Source: Eubacterium sp. ER2
GTDB taxonomy: Bacteria; Bacillota; Clostridia; Lachnospirales; Lachnospiraceae
Assembly: GCF_000765215.1 (NCBI RefSeq)
Contig: NZ_JPJE01000019.1
Location: 1 to 64,000, forward strand
DNA length: 64,000 bases
Reading direction: 5' to 3'
In this document: positions 42,496-50,915 of the stretch, one piece after another
Layout of the letters: each line of letters opens with the position of its first letter
Position numbering within the stretch: position 1 is the first letter of the stretch
Translations under genes and position numbers: made by a program
Notes under the pieces: generated by a model
What the model saw: only the letters and a program-made list of their open reading frames with translations
What the model was told of the DNA's origin: nothing
Database searches by the model: none

Positions 42496-43731
42496 ATGAA
42501 GAAATATACATCCCTGGAAAAGGCGTGGATCCTGTACGACGTGGGCAACTCTGCCTTCACCCTGCTTGTGTCCACCATCATTCCCATCTATTTTAACTAC
42601 CTGGCAGAGGAGGCGGGGCTGTCCTCTGTTACATATCTGGCCTACTGGGGGTACGCAGCCTCCGTGGCCACCCTGGCGGTGGCTTTTATCGGGCCTGTGT
42701 TCGGCGCTGTGGCGGACACGAAGAACTACAAGAAGCCGGTCTTTCTGGCTACCCTTCTGGTGGGAGTGATCGGGTGCGTGGCCATGGGCATCACCGCCAC
42801 CTGGCTGAGCTTCCTGGTCATCTTTGTGATCGCCAAGATCGGATATTCCTCCAGCCTTGTGTTCTACGACTCCATGCTCCACGACGTGACAGAGAAGGAC
42901 AGGCTGGACGATGTCTCCTCCCAGGGCTATGCCTGGGGCTATATCGGAAGCTGCATCCCCTTTATCGTCAGCCTGGGGATCGTGCTGGGGGCGGGAAGTC
43001 TTGGGATTTCCATGCGGACAGCCATGGGGATCTCCTTCCTCATCGTGGCGGTCTGGTGGTTCCTGGCCACCACACCGCTCCTGCGGAAATACCGCCAGAT
43101 CCACTATGTGGAGAAGGAGCCGGGCATGGTCAGCGAGAGCTTTGGCCGGCTGTGGCGCACCCTGAAGGAGCTGGCAAAGGACAGGAAGATCCTCATTTTC
43201 CTGGTGGCTTACTTTTTCTACATTGATGGAGTCTACACCATCATCGACATGGCCACGGCATACGGGACGGCTCTCGGACTTGACACCACCGGGCTCCTCC
43301 TGGCTCTCCTGGTGACCCAGATCGTGGCCTTCCCATCGGCTATTGCCTTTGGAAAGCTGACAAAGAAGTATCCTTCTGCAAACCTGATCACAGTCTGTAT
43401 CCTGGCCTACACAGGCATCGCCATCTTTGCCCTGTTCATGGAGAGCCAGTTCCAGTTCTGGATCCTGGCGGTCTGCGTGGGACTCTTCCAGGGCGGCATC
43501 CAGGCTCTGTCCAGATCCCATTTTGCCAAGCTGATCCCACCGGAAAAGTCCGGTGAGTACTTCGGCCTTCTGGACATCTGCGGCAAGGGGGCGTCCTTTA
43601 TCGGCACCACCCTTGTGGGCGTGGTGTCCCAGATCACGGGCAGCACCAACCTGGGCGTGTCCGTGCTGGCGGTTGTGTTTGTGGCGGGACTTTTCCTGTT
43701 CCGGATGTCTGTGCGGAGGATGAGGGTGTAA
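42496..43731 (+). CDS. MFS transporter of the Atg22/UMF1 type
   Basis: Twelve-helix major facilitator of 411 residues. The N-terminal EKAWILYDVGNSAFTLLVST and the loop ADTKNYKKPVFL resemble the UMF1/Atg22-like group, seen in bacteria as uncharacterised permeases; eukaryotic Atg22 exports amino acids from the vacuole. The second-half motif FQGGIQALSRSHFAKLIPP is also typical. The substrate is unknown. It is a single gene between divergent hydE and convergent aminotransferase genes, and ends one base before the latter's stop codon. Confidence 0.88.
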   Translation: MKKYTSLEKAWILYDVGNSAFTLLVSTIIPIYFNYLAEEAGLSSVTYLAYWGYAASVATLAVAFIGPVFGAVADTKNYKKPVFLATLLVGVIGCVAMGITATWLSFLVIFVIAKIGYSSSLVFYDSMLHDVTEKDRLDDVSSQGYAWGYIGSCIPFIVSLGIVLGAGSLGISMRTAMGISFLIVAVWWFLATTPLLRKYRQIHYVEKEPGMVSESFGRLWRTLKELAKDRKILIFLVAYFFYIDGVYTIIDMATAYGTALGLDTTGLLLALLVTQIVAFPSAIAFGKLTKKYPSANLITVCILAYTGIAIFALFMESQFQFWILAVCVGLFQGGIQALSRSHFAKLIPPEKSGEYFGLLDICGKGASFIGTTLVGVVSQITGSTNLGVSVLAVVFVAGLFLFRMSVRRMRV

Positions 43732-43732
43732 A

Positions 43733-44899
43733 TTATCCCCGCAGCCGGCTGACGAACTTCTCCAGCCGTCCGAGGGCTTCCTTTAAATCCGCCAGAGAGT
43801 AGGCGTAGGAGATACGGAGGAACCCTTCTCCGCAGTCGCCGAAGGCAGTCCCCGGCACGACGGCCACCTTTTCCTCCTGGAGTAGGCGGGTGGCAAATTC
43901 CTCGGAGGTCATGCCGAACTCCCGGATGGAGGGGAAGGCGTAGAAGGCGCCATAGGGCTCAAAGCACTCCATCCCCATCTTCCGGAACTCGTTCATAAGG
44001 AAGCGGCGTCTCTGGTTGTAGGACTCCCGCATCTGCTCCACGTCCTTGCCGCAGTTTCGCAGAGCCTCCACAGCTGCGTACTGGCTGGTAGTGGGAGCGC
44101 ACATGATGGCATACTGGTGGATCTTGGTCATCTGCTCTACGATGGGAGCGGGTCCGCAGACATAGCCCAGACGCCAGCCGGTCATGGCAAAGCCTTTGGA
44201 GAAGCCGTTGATGACCAGGGTTCGGTCCCGCATGCCCGGCAGAGATGCGATGGAGCAGTGCGCTCCGTTGTAGGTCAGTTCAGAGTAGATCTCATCGGAG
44301 ACTACATAGAGGTCGTGCTCGATGACAGCCTGCGCGATGGGCTCCAGATCCTCCCGGGTCATGACCGAGCCGGTAGGGTTGTTGGGGAAGGGGAGGACCA
44401 GGATCTTCGTCCTGGGTGTGATGGCTGTCTCCAGTTCCTCCCGTGTCAGCTTGAAGGCGTTTTTGTGCTGTAGGGGGATGGTTACAGGAACTCCGTCTGC
44501 CAGCACGGCGCAGGGCAGGTAGGACACATAGCTTGGCTGGGGGATGAGCACCTCGTCCCCGGGATCCAGCATAGCCCGAAAGGCCAGGTCAATGGCCTCG
44601 CTTCCCCCCACGGTCACCAGCACCTCACTGTTGTAATCGTAGTTTACATGGATGGTCCGCTCCAGGTACCGGCTGATCTCCACCTTCAGCTCTTTGAGCC
44701 CCGCGTTGGATGTATAGAAGGTGCGCCCTCTCTCCAGAGAGTAGATACCCTCCTCCCGGACTCGCCAGGGGGTGTCAAAATCAGGCTCCCCTACGCCCAG
44801 GGAGATGGCGTCCTCCATCTCGCTCACAATATCGAAAAACTTCCGGATGCCGGAGGGAGCCAGGGCAGTGGCTTTTTTAGATAATGGGTTTCTTGTCAT
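43733..44899 (-). CDS. Pyridoxal-phosphate aminotransferase, class I/II
   Basis: Fold-type I aminotransferase of 388 residues. GVGEPDFDTP is the N-terminal substrate region, PNNPTGSVMT the PLP-ring segment, VVSDEIYSELTY carries the Asp and Tyr PLP contacts, and the Schiff-base Lys lies in NGFSKGFAMTGWRLGY. This is the AspC/PatA-type clade with broad amino-acid specificity; the exact amino acid is unknown. It overlaps the upstream Lrp-type regulator by 4 bases, a pairing that suggests the regulator controls it in response to an amino acid. Confidence 0.93.
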   Translation of the reverse strand: MTRNPLSKKATALAPSGIRKFFDIVSEMEDAISLGVGEPDFDTPWRVREEGIYSLERGRTFYTSNAGLKELKVEISRYLERTIHVNYDYNSEVLVTVGGSEAIDLAFRAMLDPGDEVLIPQPSYVSYLPCAVLADGVPVTIPLQHKNAFKLTREELETAITPRTKILVLPFPNNPTGSVMTREDLEPIAQAVIEHDLYVVSDEIYSELTYNGAHCSIASLPGMRDRTLVINGFSKGFAMTGWRLGYVCGPAPIVEQMTKIHQYAIMCAPTTSQYAAVEALRNCGKDVEQMRESYNQRRRFLMNEFRKMGMECFEPYGAFYAFPSIREFGMTSEEFATRLLQEEKVAVVPGTAFGDCGEGFLRISYAYSLADLKEALGRLEKFVSRLRG

Positions 44900-45387
44900 G
44901 GTGTGATCAGCATCCTTTCTCCTTTAGATGGTTTTGCCAGGACGGTTCCGTGGTCTTTGTATTTTTTCAGAATAAAATAGGTAGCAGTGCTGATGACCTC
45001 GTCGATAGGGGACAGCTTGCCGGAGACAAAATGTGAGATCTCCTGCAGGGTGCGGCCCTCGATGGTCACAAGCAGGTCGTAGCCGCCGGATATGAGGTAC
45101 ACGGCGGAGACCTCCGGGTAGTTGTAAATGCGCTCCGCTACCTTGTCAAAGCCCTGATCCCTCTGGGGGGTGACGCGCACCTCGATGAGGGCGTTGACGA
45201 GGGATTCGCCCGCTCTGTCCCAGTCGATCAGTGTGTGATAGCCGCAGATGATATGTTCCTTTTCCATGGCCGCCACCTCGTTTGCGATGGTCACCTCATC
45301 GGTGCCCAGAAGCACGGCCAGCTCGCTTAGGTCGATCCTGCTGTTTGTCTCAAGTGTGAGAAGGATCTGTTTTCTGATTTTGTCCAT
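44896..45387 (-). CDS. Lrp/AsnC-family transcriptional regulator (aminotransferase-linked)
   Basis: Regulator of 163 residues. An N-terminal winged helix (residues about 3-55: LLGTDEVTIANEVAAMEKEHI) is followed by an AsnC_trans_reg ligand-binding/oligomerisation domain (VNALIEVRV; AVYLISGGYDLLVTIEG). Lrp proteins form octamers that respond to amino acids. ATG 45387 follows aaggagga; the frame is open to 45408 but lacks a site there. First gene of a two-gene unit, promoter at 45426-45454. Confidence 0.92.
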   Translation of the reverse strand: MDKIRKQILLTLETNSRIDLSELAVLLGTDEVTIANEVAAMEKEHIICGYHTLIDWDRAGESLVNALIEVRVTPQRDQGFDKVAERIYNYPEVSAVYLISGGYDLLVTIEGRTLQEISHFVSGKLSPIDEVISTATYFILKKYKDHGTVLAKPSKGERMLITP

Positions 45388-45425
45388 GTAGTCTCCTCCT
45401 TCAGTCATTTCATGATATACGCTCC

Positions 45426-45454
45426 ATTATAAGCCTCATTCCGGTTTTTGTCAT
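45426..45454 (-). promoter_or_regulatory. Promoter of the lrp-aminotransferase unit
   Basis: Minus strand: ATGACA (45454-45449), 17-bp spacer, TATAAT (45431-45426). Confidence 0.65.
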
Positions 45455-45514
45455 TCCTCATTTGAAAAAAATATGCTATAGTAGTGCATAAATATGAGGA
45501 GGAGGCGACAGGTC

Positions 45515-46204
45515 ATGGTCATTTGCGGCATACAGAAGCTGACCCTTCTGGACTATCCGGGCAAGGTGGCGTGCACGATTTTTACCGGGGGATGCAATTT
45601 CCGGTGCCCCTTCTGCCACAACAGGGATCTGGTGACAGGAGAGGCGGAGAAGACTGTAGCCGGGGAAGAGATTTTCCGGTTCCTGAAAAAACGGCAGGGC
45701 ATACTGGAGGGAGTGTGCATAAGCGGGGGAGAACCCCTCCTGCAGCCGGATCTGGAGGAATTTATCCGGGAGGTGCGCTCTCTCGGATACTGCGTCAAGC
45801 TGGACACCAACGGGAGCCTGCCGGACCGACTGGAGTACCTGGCGGGGCAGGGACTTCTGGACTATGTGGCCATGGACCTGAAGAACTCGCCGGAGCACTA
45901 CGGAAGGACTGCGGGGGCGCCCCTGTGTGATGTGGAGCGGATTGACAGGAGCATCCGCCTCCTCATGGGCGGCGACATTCCCTATGAGTTCCGCACCACA
46001 GTAGTGCGTGAGTTCCACCAGAGAGCGGACTTTGAGGCCATGGGAAAATGGATCGAGGGGGCAGACCAGTATTTCCTCCAGCAGTTCGTGGACTCCGGGC
46101 ATGTACTCGCTCCCGGCCTCCACGCCTACGACAAAAAAATCCTCCTCCAGGCGCTGGAGATCGTCAAAAAGTACGTGAAAACCGCGCAGCTCCGGGGAGT
46201 GTGA
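45515..46204 (+). CDS. nrdG: Anaerobic ribonucleoside-triphosphate reductase activating protein NrdG
   Basis: Radical SAM activase of 229 residues that installs the glycyl radical on NrdD. The cluster motif is GGCNFRCPFCHN (CxxxCxxC), preceded by QKLTLLDYPGKVACTIF, and GVCISGGEPLLQPD binds SAM. It matches the longer NrdG2 type found with NrdD in Clostridia. ATG 45515 with ggaggcga upstream is favoured; the earlier ATG at 45494 overlaps that site. An extended -10 (TGCTATAGT at 45475-45483) just upstream is a possible promoter. nrdD follows after 166 bases with its own NrdR-controlled promoter, an inverted order from the usual nrdD-nrdG. Confidence 0.93.
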   Translation: MVICGIQKLTLLDYPGKVACTIFTGGCNFRCPFCHNRDLVTGEAEKTVAGEEIFRFLKKRQGILEGVCISGGEPLLQPDLEEFIREVRSLGYCVKLDTNGSLPDRLEYLAGQGLLDYVAMDLKNSPEHYGRTAGAPLCDVERIDRSIRLLMGGDIPYEFRTTVVREFHQRADFEAMGKWIEGADQYFLQQFVDSGHVLAPGLHAYDKKILLQALEIVKKYVKTAQLRGV

Positions 46205-46225
46205 CTATTACGTAAAGAATACATA

Positions 46226-46275
46226 ACAACAATATATTGTGCGTGACAGGGAAAATACAACACAATATATTGTTG
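46226..46275. promoter_or_regulatory. Pair of NrdR boxes upstream of nrdD
   Basis: Two copies of the palindromic core CAATATATTG at 46230-46239 and 46263-46272, flanked by ACA/TGT-type bases, 33 bp apart centre to centre (about three helical turns). This is the arrangement recognised by NrdR, the ATP/dATP-sensing repressor of ribonucleotide reductases. They lie directly upstream of the -35 box. Confidence 0.85.
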
Positions 46276-46281
46276 TTTTTG

Positions 46282-46310
46282 TTGACTGCGCTGGACTGTG
46301 ATGCTATGAT
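46282..46310 (+). promoter_or_regulatory. Promoter of nrdD
   Basis: TTGACT at 46282-46287, 17-bp spacer, TATGAT at 46305-46310. Confidence 0.75.
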
Positions 46311-46370
46311 AAAGAGGTCGGAACGAAAAAATTGAGCGAAGCCAAACAGATAAAAAGGGGAGGTTGTCAC

Positions 46371-48758
46371 ATGTACCAGGTTGTAAAGAGAGACGGCCAG
46401 ATCGCGGACTTTGACATAGCCAAGATCAGCGCGGCCATCACAAAGGCCTTTGAGGCACAAAAGAAGCAGTATCATCCCACCATCATTGACATGATGGCGC
46501 TGAAGGTGACGGCGGATTTTGAGCCGAAGATCAGAGAGGACCTTGTCCAGGTGGAGGAGATCCAGGACAGTGTGGAGCGGGTGCTGGTCCAGGCGGGCTA
46601 CGCGGATGTGGCCAAGGCCTACATTCTCTACCGGAAGAACAGGGAGAAGATCCGCAATCTGAATTCCACCATGCTGAATTACAAAGAGATCGTGGATAAC
46701 TATGTCAATATCAACGACTGGAGGGTGAAGGAGAACTCCACGGTCACCTACTCTGTGGGGGGACTCATCCTCAGCAATTCAGGAGCTATCACAGCCAACT
46801 ACTGGCTTTCGGAAATCTACGACGAGGAAATCGGACAGGCCCACAGGAACGCGGACATCCATATCCACGACCTGTCCATGCTGACCGGCTACTGCGCGGG
46901 CTGGTCCCTGAAACAGCTGATCCAGGAGGGGCTGGGAGGAATTCCGGGAAAAATCTCCTCCTCCCCGGCAAAGCACTTAAGCGTGCTGTGCAACCAGATG
47001 GTGAATTTCCTCGGCATCATGCAGAACGAGTGGGCCGGAGCCCAGGCATTTTCCTCCTTTGACACCTACCTTGCGCCCTTTGTAAAGACGGATCACCTGG
47101 ACTACGAGGGTGTGAAAAAGTGCATAGAGTCCTTTATTTACGGTGTCAATACGCCCTCTCGCTGGGGAACCCAGGCGCCTTTTTCCAACATCACCCTGGA
47201 CTGGACGGTGCCGGACGACCTGGCGAACCTGCCGGCCATCGTGGGCGGAAAGGAGATGGATTTCACCTACGGGGACTGCAAAAAGGAGATGGACATGATT
47301 AACAAGGCGTTCATTGAGATCATGATCGAGGGGGACGCCCACGGGAGGGGCTTCCAGTATCCCATCCCCACCTACTCCATCACCAGCGACTTTGACTGGT
47401 CTGACACGGAGAACAACCGGCTTCTCTTTGAGATGACGTCCAAGTACGGCACACCCTATTTCTCCAACTACATCAACAGCGACATGGAGCCAAGCGACGT
47501 GCGCAGCATGTGCTGCCGTCTCCGCCTGGATCTGCGGGAGCTGCGCAAGAAATCCGGCGGCTTCTTCGGCAGCGGGGAGAGCACAGGCTCTGTGGGCGTG
47601 GTCACCATCAACATGCCACGGCTTGCCTACCAGTCGGAGAATGAGGAGGAGTTCATGGAGAGGCTGGACCACCTGATGGATATCTCCGCCAGATCCCTCC
47701 ACGTGAAGAGAACGGTTATCACAAAGCTCCTGGAGGGAGGGCTCTACCCCTACACAAAGCGGTATCTGGGCACCTTTGAGAACCATTTTTCCACCATTGG
47801 CCTTGTGGGCATGAACGAAGCGGGGCTGAACGCAAGGTGGATCAGAAAGGACATGACCCACCCGGAGACCCAGGAATTTTCCAAGCGGGTACTGAACCAC
47901 ATGCGGGAGCGCCTGTCAAGCTACCAGGAGGAGTACGGCGACCTCTACAACCTGGAGGCCACCCCGGCGGAGTCCACGGCCTACCGGTTTGCCAAGCATG
48001 ATGTGGAGCAGTTCCCGGACATCATCACAGCGGCGGAGGGGAACGGGACACCCTACTACACCAACAGCACCCATCTACCGGTGGGGTACACAGAGGACAT
48101 TTTCGATGCCCTGGACATCCAGGATGAGCTGCAGACGCTGTACACCTCGGGAACCGTCTTCCACGCCTTCCTGGGAGAGAAGCTTCCCTCCTGGAAGTCG
48201 GCGGCGGCCCTGGTGCGAAAGATTGCGGAGAACTATAAGCTCCCCTACTATACACTGTCCCCCACCTACTCCATCTGTAAGGATCACGGCTACATTGCGG
48301 GCGAGCACTACACCTGCCCGGAGTGCGGACAGAAGACGGAGGTCTACAGCCGCATCACCGGCTACTACCGCCCGGTGCAGAATTGGAACGACGGAAAAGC
48401 CCAGGAGTTCAGGGACAGAAAGGTCTACGACCTGAGCCACTCTCATTTCCACGCCCATGACCAGGGGGATGAGATGCAGGGAGAGATGGAAGAAAAAACG
48501 ACAGCGGGAGAGAATTACGAAGCTTTGGCGGCCCCTGTGAAGCTGCTCTTCACTACCAGGACCTGCCCCAACTGCGCCATCGCGAAGCAGGCGCTGGAGG
48601 AGGCCCACATCGAGTACAGGGTGGTGGATGCCCAGGAGCACAAAGACCTGGCAAAGAAGTACCGGATCATGTCCGCGCCGACTCTGGTGGTGATCGGAGA
48701 GAACGGGGTGGAGAAGCTGACCAATGCGTCCAGCATCAGGAAGTACGCGGAAGGATAA
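46371..48758 (+). CDS. nrdD: Anaerobic (class III) ribonucleoside-triphosphate reductase NrdD with C-terminal glutaredoxin domain
   Basis: Oxygen-sensitive enzyme of 795 residues making dNTPs from NTPs. Residues 1 to about 90 are an ATP-cone (VVKRDGQIADFDIAKISAAI), the allosteric overall-activity site. The catalytic barrel follows. The C-terminal zinc motif (YTCPECGQ) and the glycyl radical Gly664 in SRITGYYRP are present. After a short Glu-rich linker, residues about 715-795 form a thioredoxin-fold domain with C732-P-N-C735 and a cis-Pro SAPT motif. This glutaredoxin-like extension probably supplies electrons, unlike formate-dependent E. coli NrdD. ATG 46371 follows ggggagg. NrdR boxes control it, and NrdG is encoded just upstream. 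Confidence 0.96.
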   Translation: MYQVVKRDGQIADFDIAKISAAITKAFEAQKKQYHPTIIDMMALKVTADFEPKIREDLVQVEEIQDSVERVLVQAGYADVAKAYILYRKNREKIRNLNSTMLNYKEIVDNYVNINDWRVKENSTVTYSVGGLILSNSGAITANYWLSEIYDEEIGQAHRNADIHIHDLSMLTGYCAGWSLKQLIQEGLGGIPGKISSSPAKHLSVLCNQMVNFLGIMQNEWAGAQAFSSFDTYLAPFVKTDHLDYEGVKKCIESFIYGVNTPSRWGTQAPFSNITLDWTVPDDLANLPAIVGGKEMDFTYGDCKKEMDMINKAFIEIMIEGDAHGRGFQYPIPTYSITSDFDWSDTENNRLLFEMTSKYGTPYFSNYINSDMEPSDVRSMCCRLRLDLRELRKKSGGFFGSGESTGSVGVVTINMPRLAYQSENEEEFMERLDHLMDISARSLHVKRTVITKLLEGGLYPYTKRYLGTFENHFSTIGLVGMNEAGLNARWIRKDMTHPETQEFSKRVLNHMRERLSSYQEEYGDLYNLEATPAESTAYRFAKHDVEQFPDIITAAEGNGTPYYTNSTHLPVGYTEDIFDALDIQDELQTLYTSGTVFHAFLGEKLPSWKSAAALVRKIAENYKLPYYTLSPTYSICKDHGYIAGEHYTCPECGQKTEVYSRITGYYRPVQNWNDGKAQEFRDRKVYDLSHSHFHAHDQGDEMQGEMEEKTTAGENYEALAAPVKLLFTTRTCPNCAIAKQALEEAHIEYRVVDAQEHKDLAKKYRIMSAPTLVVIGENGVEKLTNASSIRKYAEG

Positions 48759-48769
48759 ACAGGACGGGT

Positions 48770-48814
48770 AAAGATGAAGGGGATCTTTTTACGGAAAGAT
48801 CCCCTTCATCTTTT
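48770..48814 (+). terminator. Terminator of nrdD overlapping the end of gdh
   Basis: A perfect 19-bp stem (48770-48788 with 48795-48813) followed by tttt. The right arm encodes the last residues of the convergent glutamate dehydrogenase (MKGIF). Confidence 0.88.
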
Positions 48815-50048
48815 CTGCTGTGACCAGCTTCCGCAGGGCCACGATGTAGGCCGCCATGCGGAGCGTGCAGTGACACTCATCCACAACGTCCAGAAGGCTC
48901 TGGAAGGATCGGGTCATGAGCTTTTCCAGCATTTCGTTTACCTGGTCACGGTCCCAGGTCAGCTCCTGGATGTTCTGCACCCACTCAAAGTAGGAGACGA
49001 TGACGCCGCCGCTGTTGGCGAAGATATCCGGTATGAGGGTGATGCCCCGCTTTTCCAGGATGGCGTCCGCCTCCTCGGTGGTAGGGCCGTTGGCGGCCTC
49101 CACGATGAAGGAGCAGTTCAGTTTGCCGGCATTTTCCGCTGTGATCTGATTTTCCAGGGCGGCGGGAACGAGCACATCGCACTTGCAGGTCAGGATCTCC
49201 TCGTTGGAGATATGCCGGATGCCCGGCGCGCTGTAATCCTTCAGAAGAGCGCCCTCCTGATCCAGAAAGACAGAGATGGTGTCGATATCCAGTCCATCCT
49301 CGCAGTAGAGACCGCCGGAGATGTCGCTGATGGCGATCACTTTCACGCCCCTGTGGTAGAAGATGCGGGCCGCATTGGCGCCCACATTTCCCATCCCCTG
49401 GATGGCGACGGTGGTACCGGCAAGTCCGCGTCCCTGCTGTGCCAGGAGGAGCTTGGTGCTGATGACCACGCCCCGGCCGGTGGCGGAATTCCTTCCCTTT
49501 GAGCCGCCCAGTTCCACAGGCTTGCCGGTCACCACGCCGGGACAGGGATGCCCTTTCAGCTGACTGTAGGTGTCCAGCAGCCAGGCCATGGTCTGGGGAT
49601 TGGTGTTCACGTCGGGAGCGGGGATGTCTGTGTCGGACCCGATGATGGGGGCGATGGCAAAGGTGTACCGCCGGGTCAGGTTTCTCAGCTCTCTTCTGGA
49701 GAGGGTGTGGGGATCCACCTGGATGCCGCCCTTGGCGCCGCCGTAGGGAATGTCGGCGACCGCGCACTTCAGGGTCATCCATGTTGCCAGGGCCTTCACC
49801 TCATTTAAATCGCAGTTCTGGTGATAGCGGATGCCGCCCTTAAAGGGGCCGCGGATATTGGAGTGCTGTACCCGGTATCCCTCGAAGACCCGGACCGTGC
49901 CGTCGTCCATTTCTACAGGTAGATATACCTTGATTTCCCGCTGGGGATTTTTCAGGATCTCAAACATGGACTGGTCGATGTGTCCCAGCTCCATTGCCTT
50001 GGTCATGGTGTCGATTACATTGGTATAGGGATCGTATGTATGTGACAT
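48789..50048 (-). CDS. Glutamate dehydrogenase (Glu/Leu/Phe/Val dehydrogenase family)
   Basis: Hexameric enzyme of 419 residues converting glutamate to 2-oxoglutarate and ammonium, or the reverse. The substrate loop PYGGAKGGIQVDP carries the catalytic Lys, with IAPIIGSDTDIPAPDVNT and the Rossmann motif IQGMGNVGANAA. The 419-residue length and sequence features fit the RocG/GudB-type class found in Firmicutes, often NAD-specific and catabolic. It has a good ribosome site (gaaggagaa) and diverges from a Lrp-family gene across a 378-base regulatory region. Its last codons form one arm of the nrdD terminator. Confidence 0.95.
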   Translation of the reverse strand: MSHTYDPYTNVIDTMTKAMELGHIDQSMFEILKNPQREIKVYLPVEMDDGTVRVFEGYRVQHSNIRGPFKGGIRYHQNCDLNEVKALATWMTLKCAVADIPYGGAKGGIQVDPHTLSRRELRNLTRRYTFAIAPIIGSDTDIPAPDVNTNPQTMAWLLDTYSQLKGHPCPGVVTGKPVELGGSKGRNSATGRGVVISTKLLLAQQGRGLAGTTVAIQGMGNVGANAARIFYHRGVKVIAISDISGGLYCEDGLDIDTISVFLDQEGALLKDYSAPGIRHISNEEILTCKCDVLVPAALENQITAENAGKLNCSFIVEAANGPTTEEADAILEKRGITLIPDIFANSGGVIVSYFEWVQNIQELTWDRDQVNEMLEKLMTRSFQSLLDVVDECHCTLRMAAYIVALRKLVTAEKMKGIFP

Positions 50049-50096
50049 GTTTTTTCTCCTTCACTGCTTTTTGCTGCTGCGCATCAACTGAAAAAA

Positions 50097-50125
50097 ATGG
50101 TAAGACTTTGAAAATCAGGAGTCAA
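50097..50125 (-). promoter_or_regulatory. Promoter of glutamate dehydrogenase
   Basis: Minus strand: TTGACT (50125-50120), 17-bp spacer, TACCAT (50102-50097). Confidence 0.5.
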
Positions 50126-50249
50126 TGGGGGGAGAAAACAACGAGAAAGATTTACTTTTTTTACTGAAAATGTTTTACTTTGAAACAATCTGACGCTTGA
50201 TACTTAAAAAAATTAAACCTGAAAGGTGGAGCTTAAAATCAAAGCCCGA

Positions 50250-50278
50250 TTGACAGGAGAGCGCGCCGGTGCTATGCT
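50250..50278 (+). promoter_or_regulatory. Promoter of the lrp leader transcript
   Basis: TTGACA at 50250-50255, 17-bp spacer, TATGCT at 50273-50278. Transcription from about 50285 meets the terminator at 50328-50370 before reaching lrp. Confidence 0.6.
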
Positions 50279-50327
50279 TGGCGTATAAAAATATAAAATC
50301 TGACAGCAACATGAATTTGAGACGCAA

Positions 50328-50370
50328 GGGTGTGTCCGCGGGGGAAGTGCGGATACGCCTTTTTTATTTT
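50328..50370 (+). terminator. Leader terminator/attenuator or sRNA terminator upstream of lrp
   Basis: Arms 50328-50339 and 50349-50360 pair over 12 bp with three G-T wobbles, then TTTTTATTTT. It lies between a promoter and the lrp start at 50427. A short frame (ATG 50311, 28 codons, beginning MNLRRKG) runs through it, without a clear ribosome site. Confidence 0.7.
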
Positions 50371-50426
50371 GCGGGGAAGATCCCGGCTGTATGCTGACGG
50401 CAGGACAGAGAACAGGAGGAGAGCGC

Positions 50427-50915
50427 ATGAAAAATGACAAGCTGGACGCAATAGACAAGGTGATTTTGGACATTCTGCAGGAGAACGCGAAGACGCCCCT
50501 GAAGGAGATAGCCAATAAGGTCTACCTCTCCACGCCGGCCGTGTCCGCCAGAATAGAGAAGATGGAGGAAAAAGGATTTATCACTGGCTACCACGCCCAG
50601 ATCGACCCGGTCGCTCTGGGGTATCACATCAAGGCGCTGATCAATCTGGAGGTGGTGCCTGAGGACAAAAAGGAATTTTATCCCTTTGCGAAGGCCTGTC
50701 CCAATGTGATCGAGTGCAACTGCGTCACCGGGGACTATTCCATGGTGTTGGAGGTGCTCTTCCCCAGCACAGTGGAGCTGGATCAGTTTATCGGGGAGCT
50801 GCAGCGCTTTGGGCGGACCAAGACGCTGATCGTGTTCTCCACCTCTGTGGAGCACAGGGGGATCACAGCGGAGGTGCGGGAGGATCAGGAGTCCGGCTCC
50901 TCCACCCTCCTGTGA
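50427..50915 (+). CDS. Lrp/AsnC-family transcriptional regulator (gdh-divergent)
   Basis: Regulator of 162 residues with an N-terminal winged helix (KLDAIDKVILDILQENAKTP; STPAVSARIEKMEEKGFI) and the C-terminal ligand-binding domain (IKALINLEVVPEDKKE; VTGDYSMVLEVLFPS). It is a classic Lrp architecture. It is divergent from glutamate dehydrogenase, which makes amino-acid-responsive control of gdh plausible. ATG 50427 follows aggaggagag; the frame back to 50391 has no site. The 3' end overlaps the convergent Rrf2 gene by 31 bases. Confidence 0.92.
   Translation: MKNDKLDAIDKVILDILQENAKTPLKEIANKVYLSTPAVSARIEKMEEKGFITGYHAQIDPVALGYHIKALINLEVVPEDKKEFYPFAKACPNVIECNCVTGDYSMVLEVLFPSTVELDQFIGELQRFGRTKTLIVFSTSVEHRGITAEVREDQESGSSTLL

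Noticed and set aside
42376-43521. 381-codon frame antisense to the MFS gene
   Set aside because: Hydrophilic His/Gln/Asp-rich complement of membrane-helix codons; no domain, and it would block the hydE/MFS promoters.
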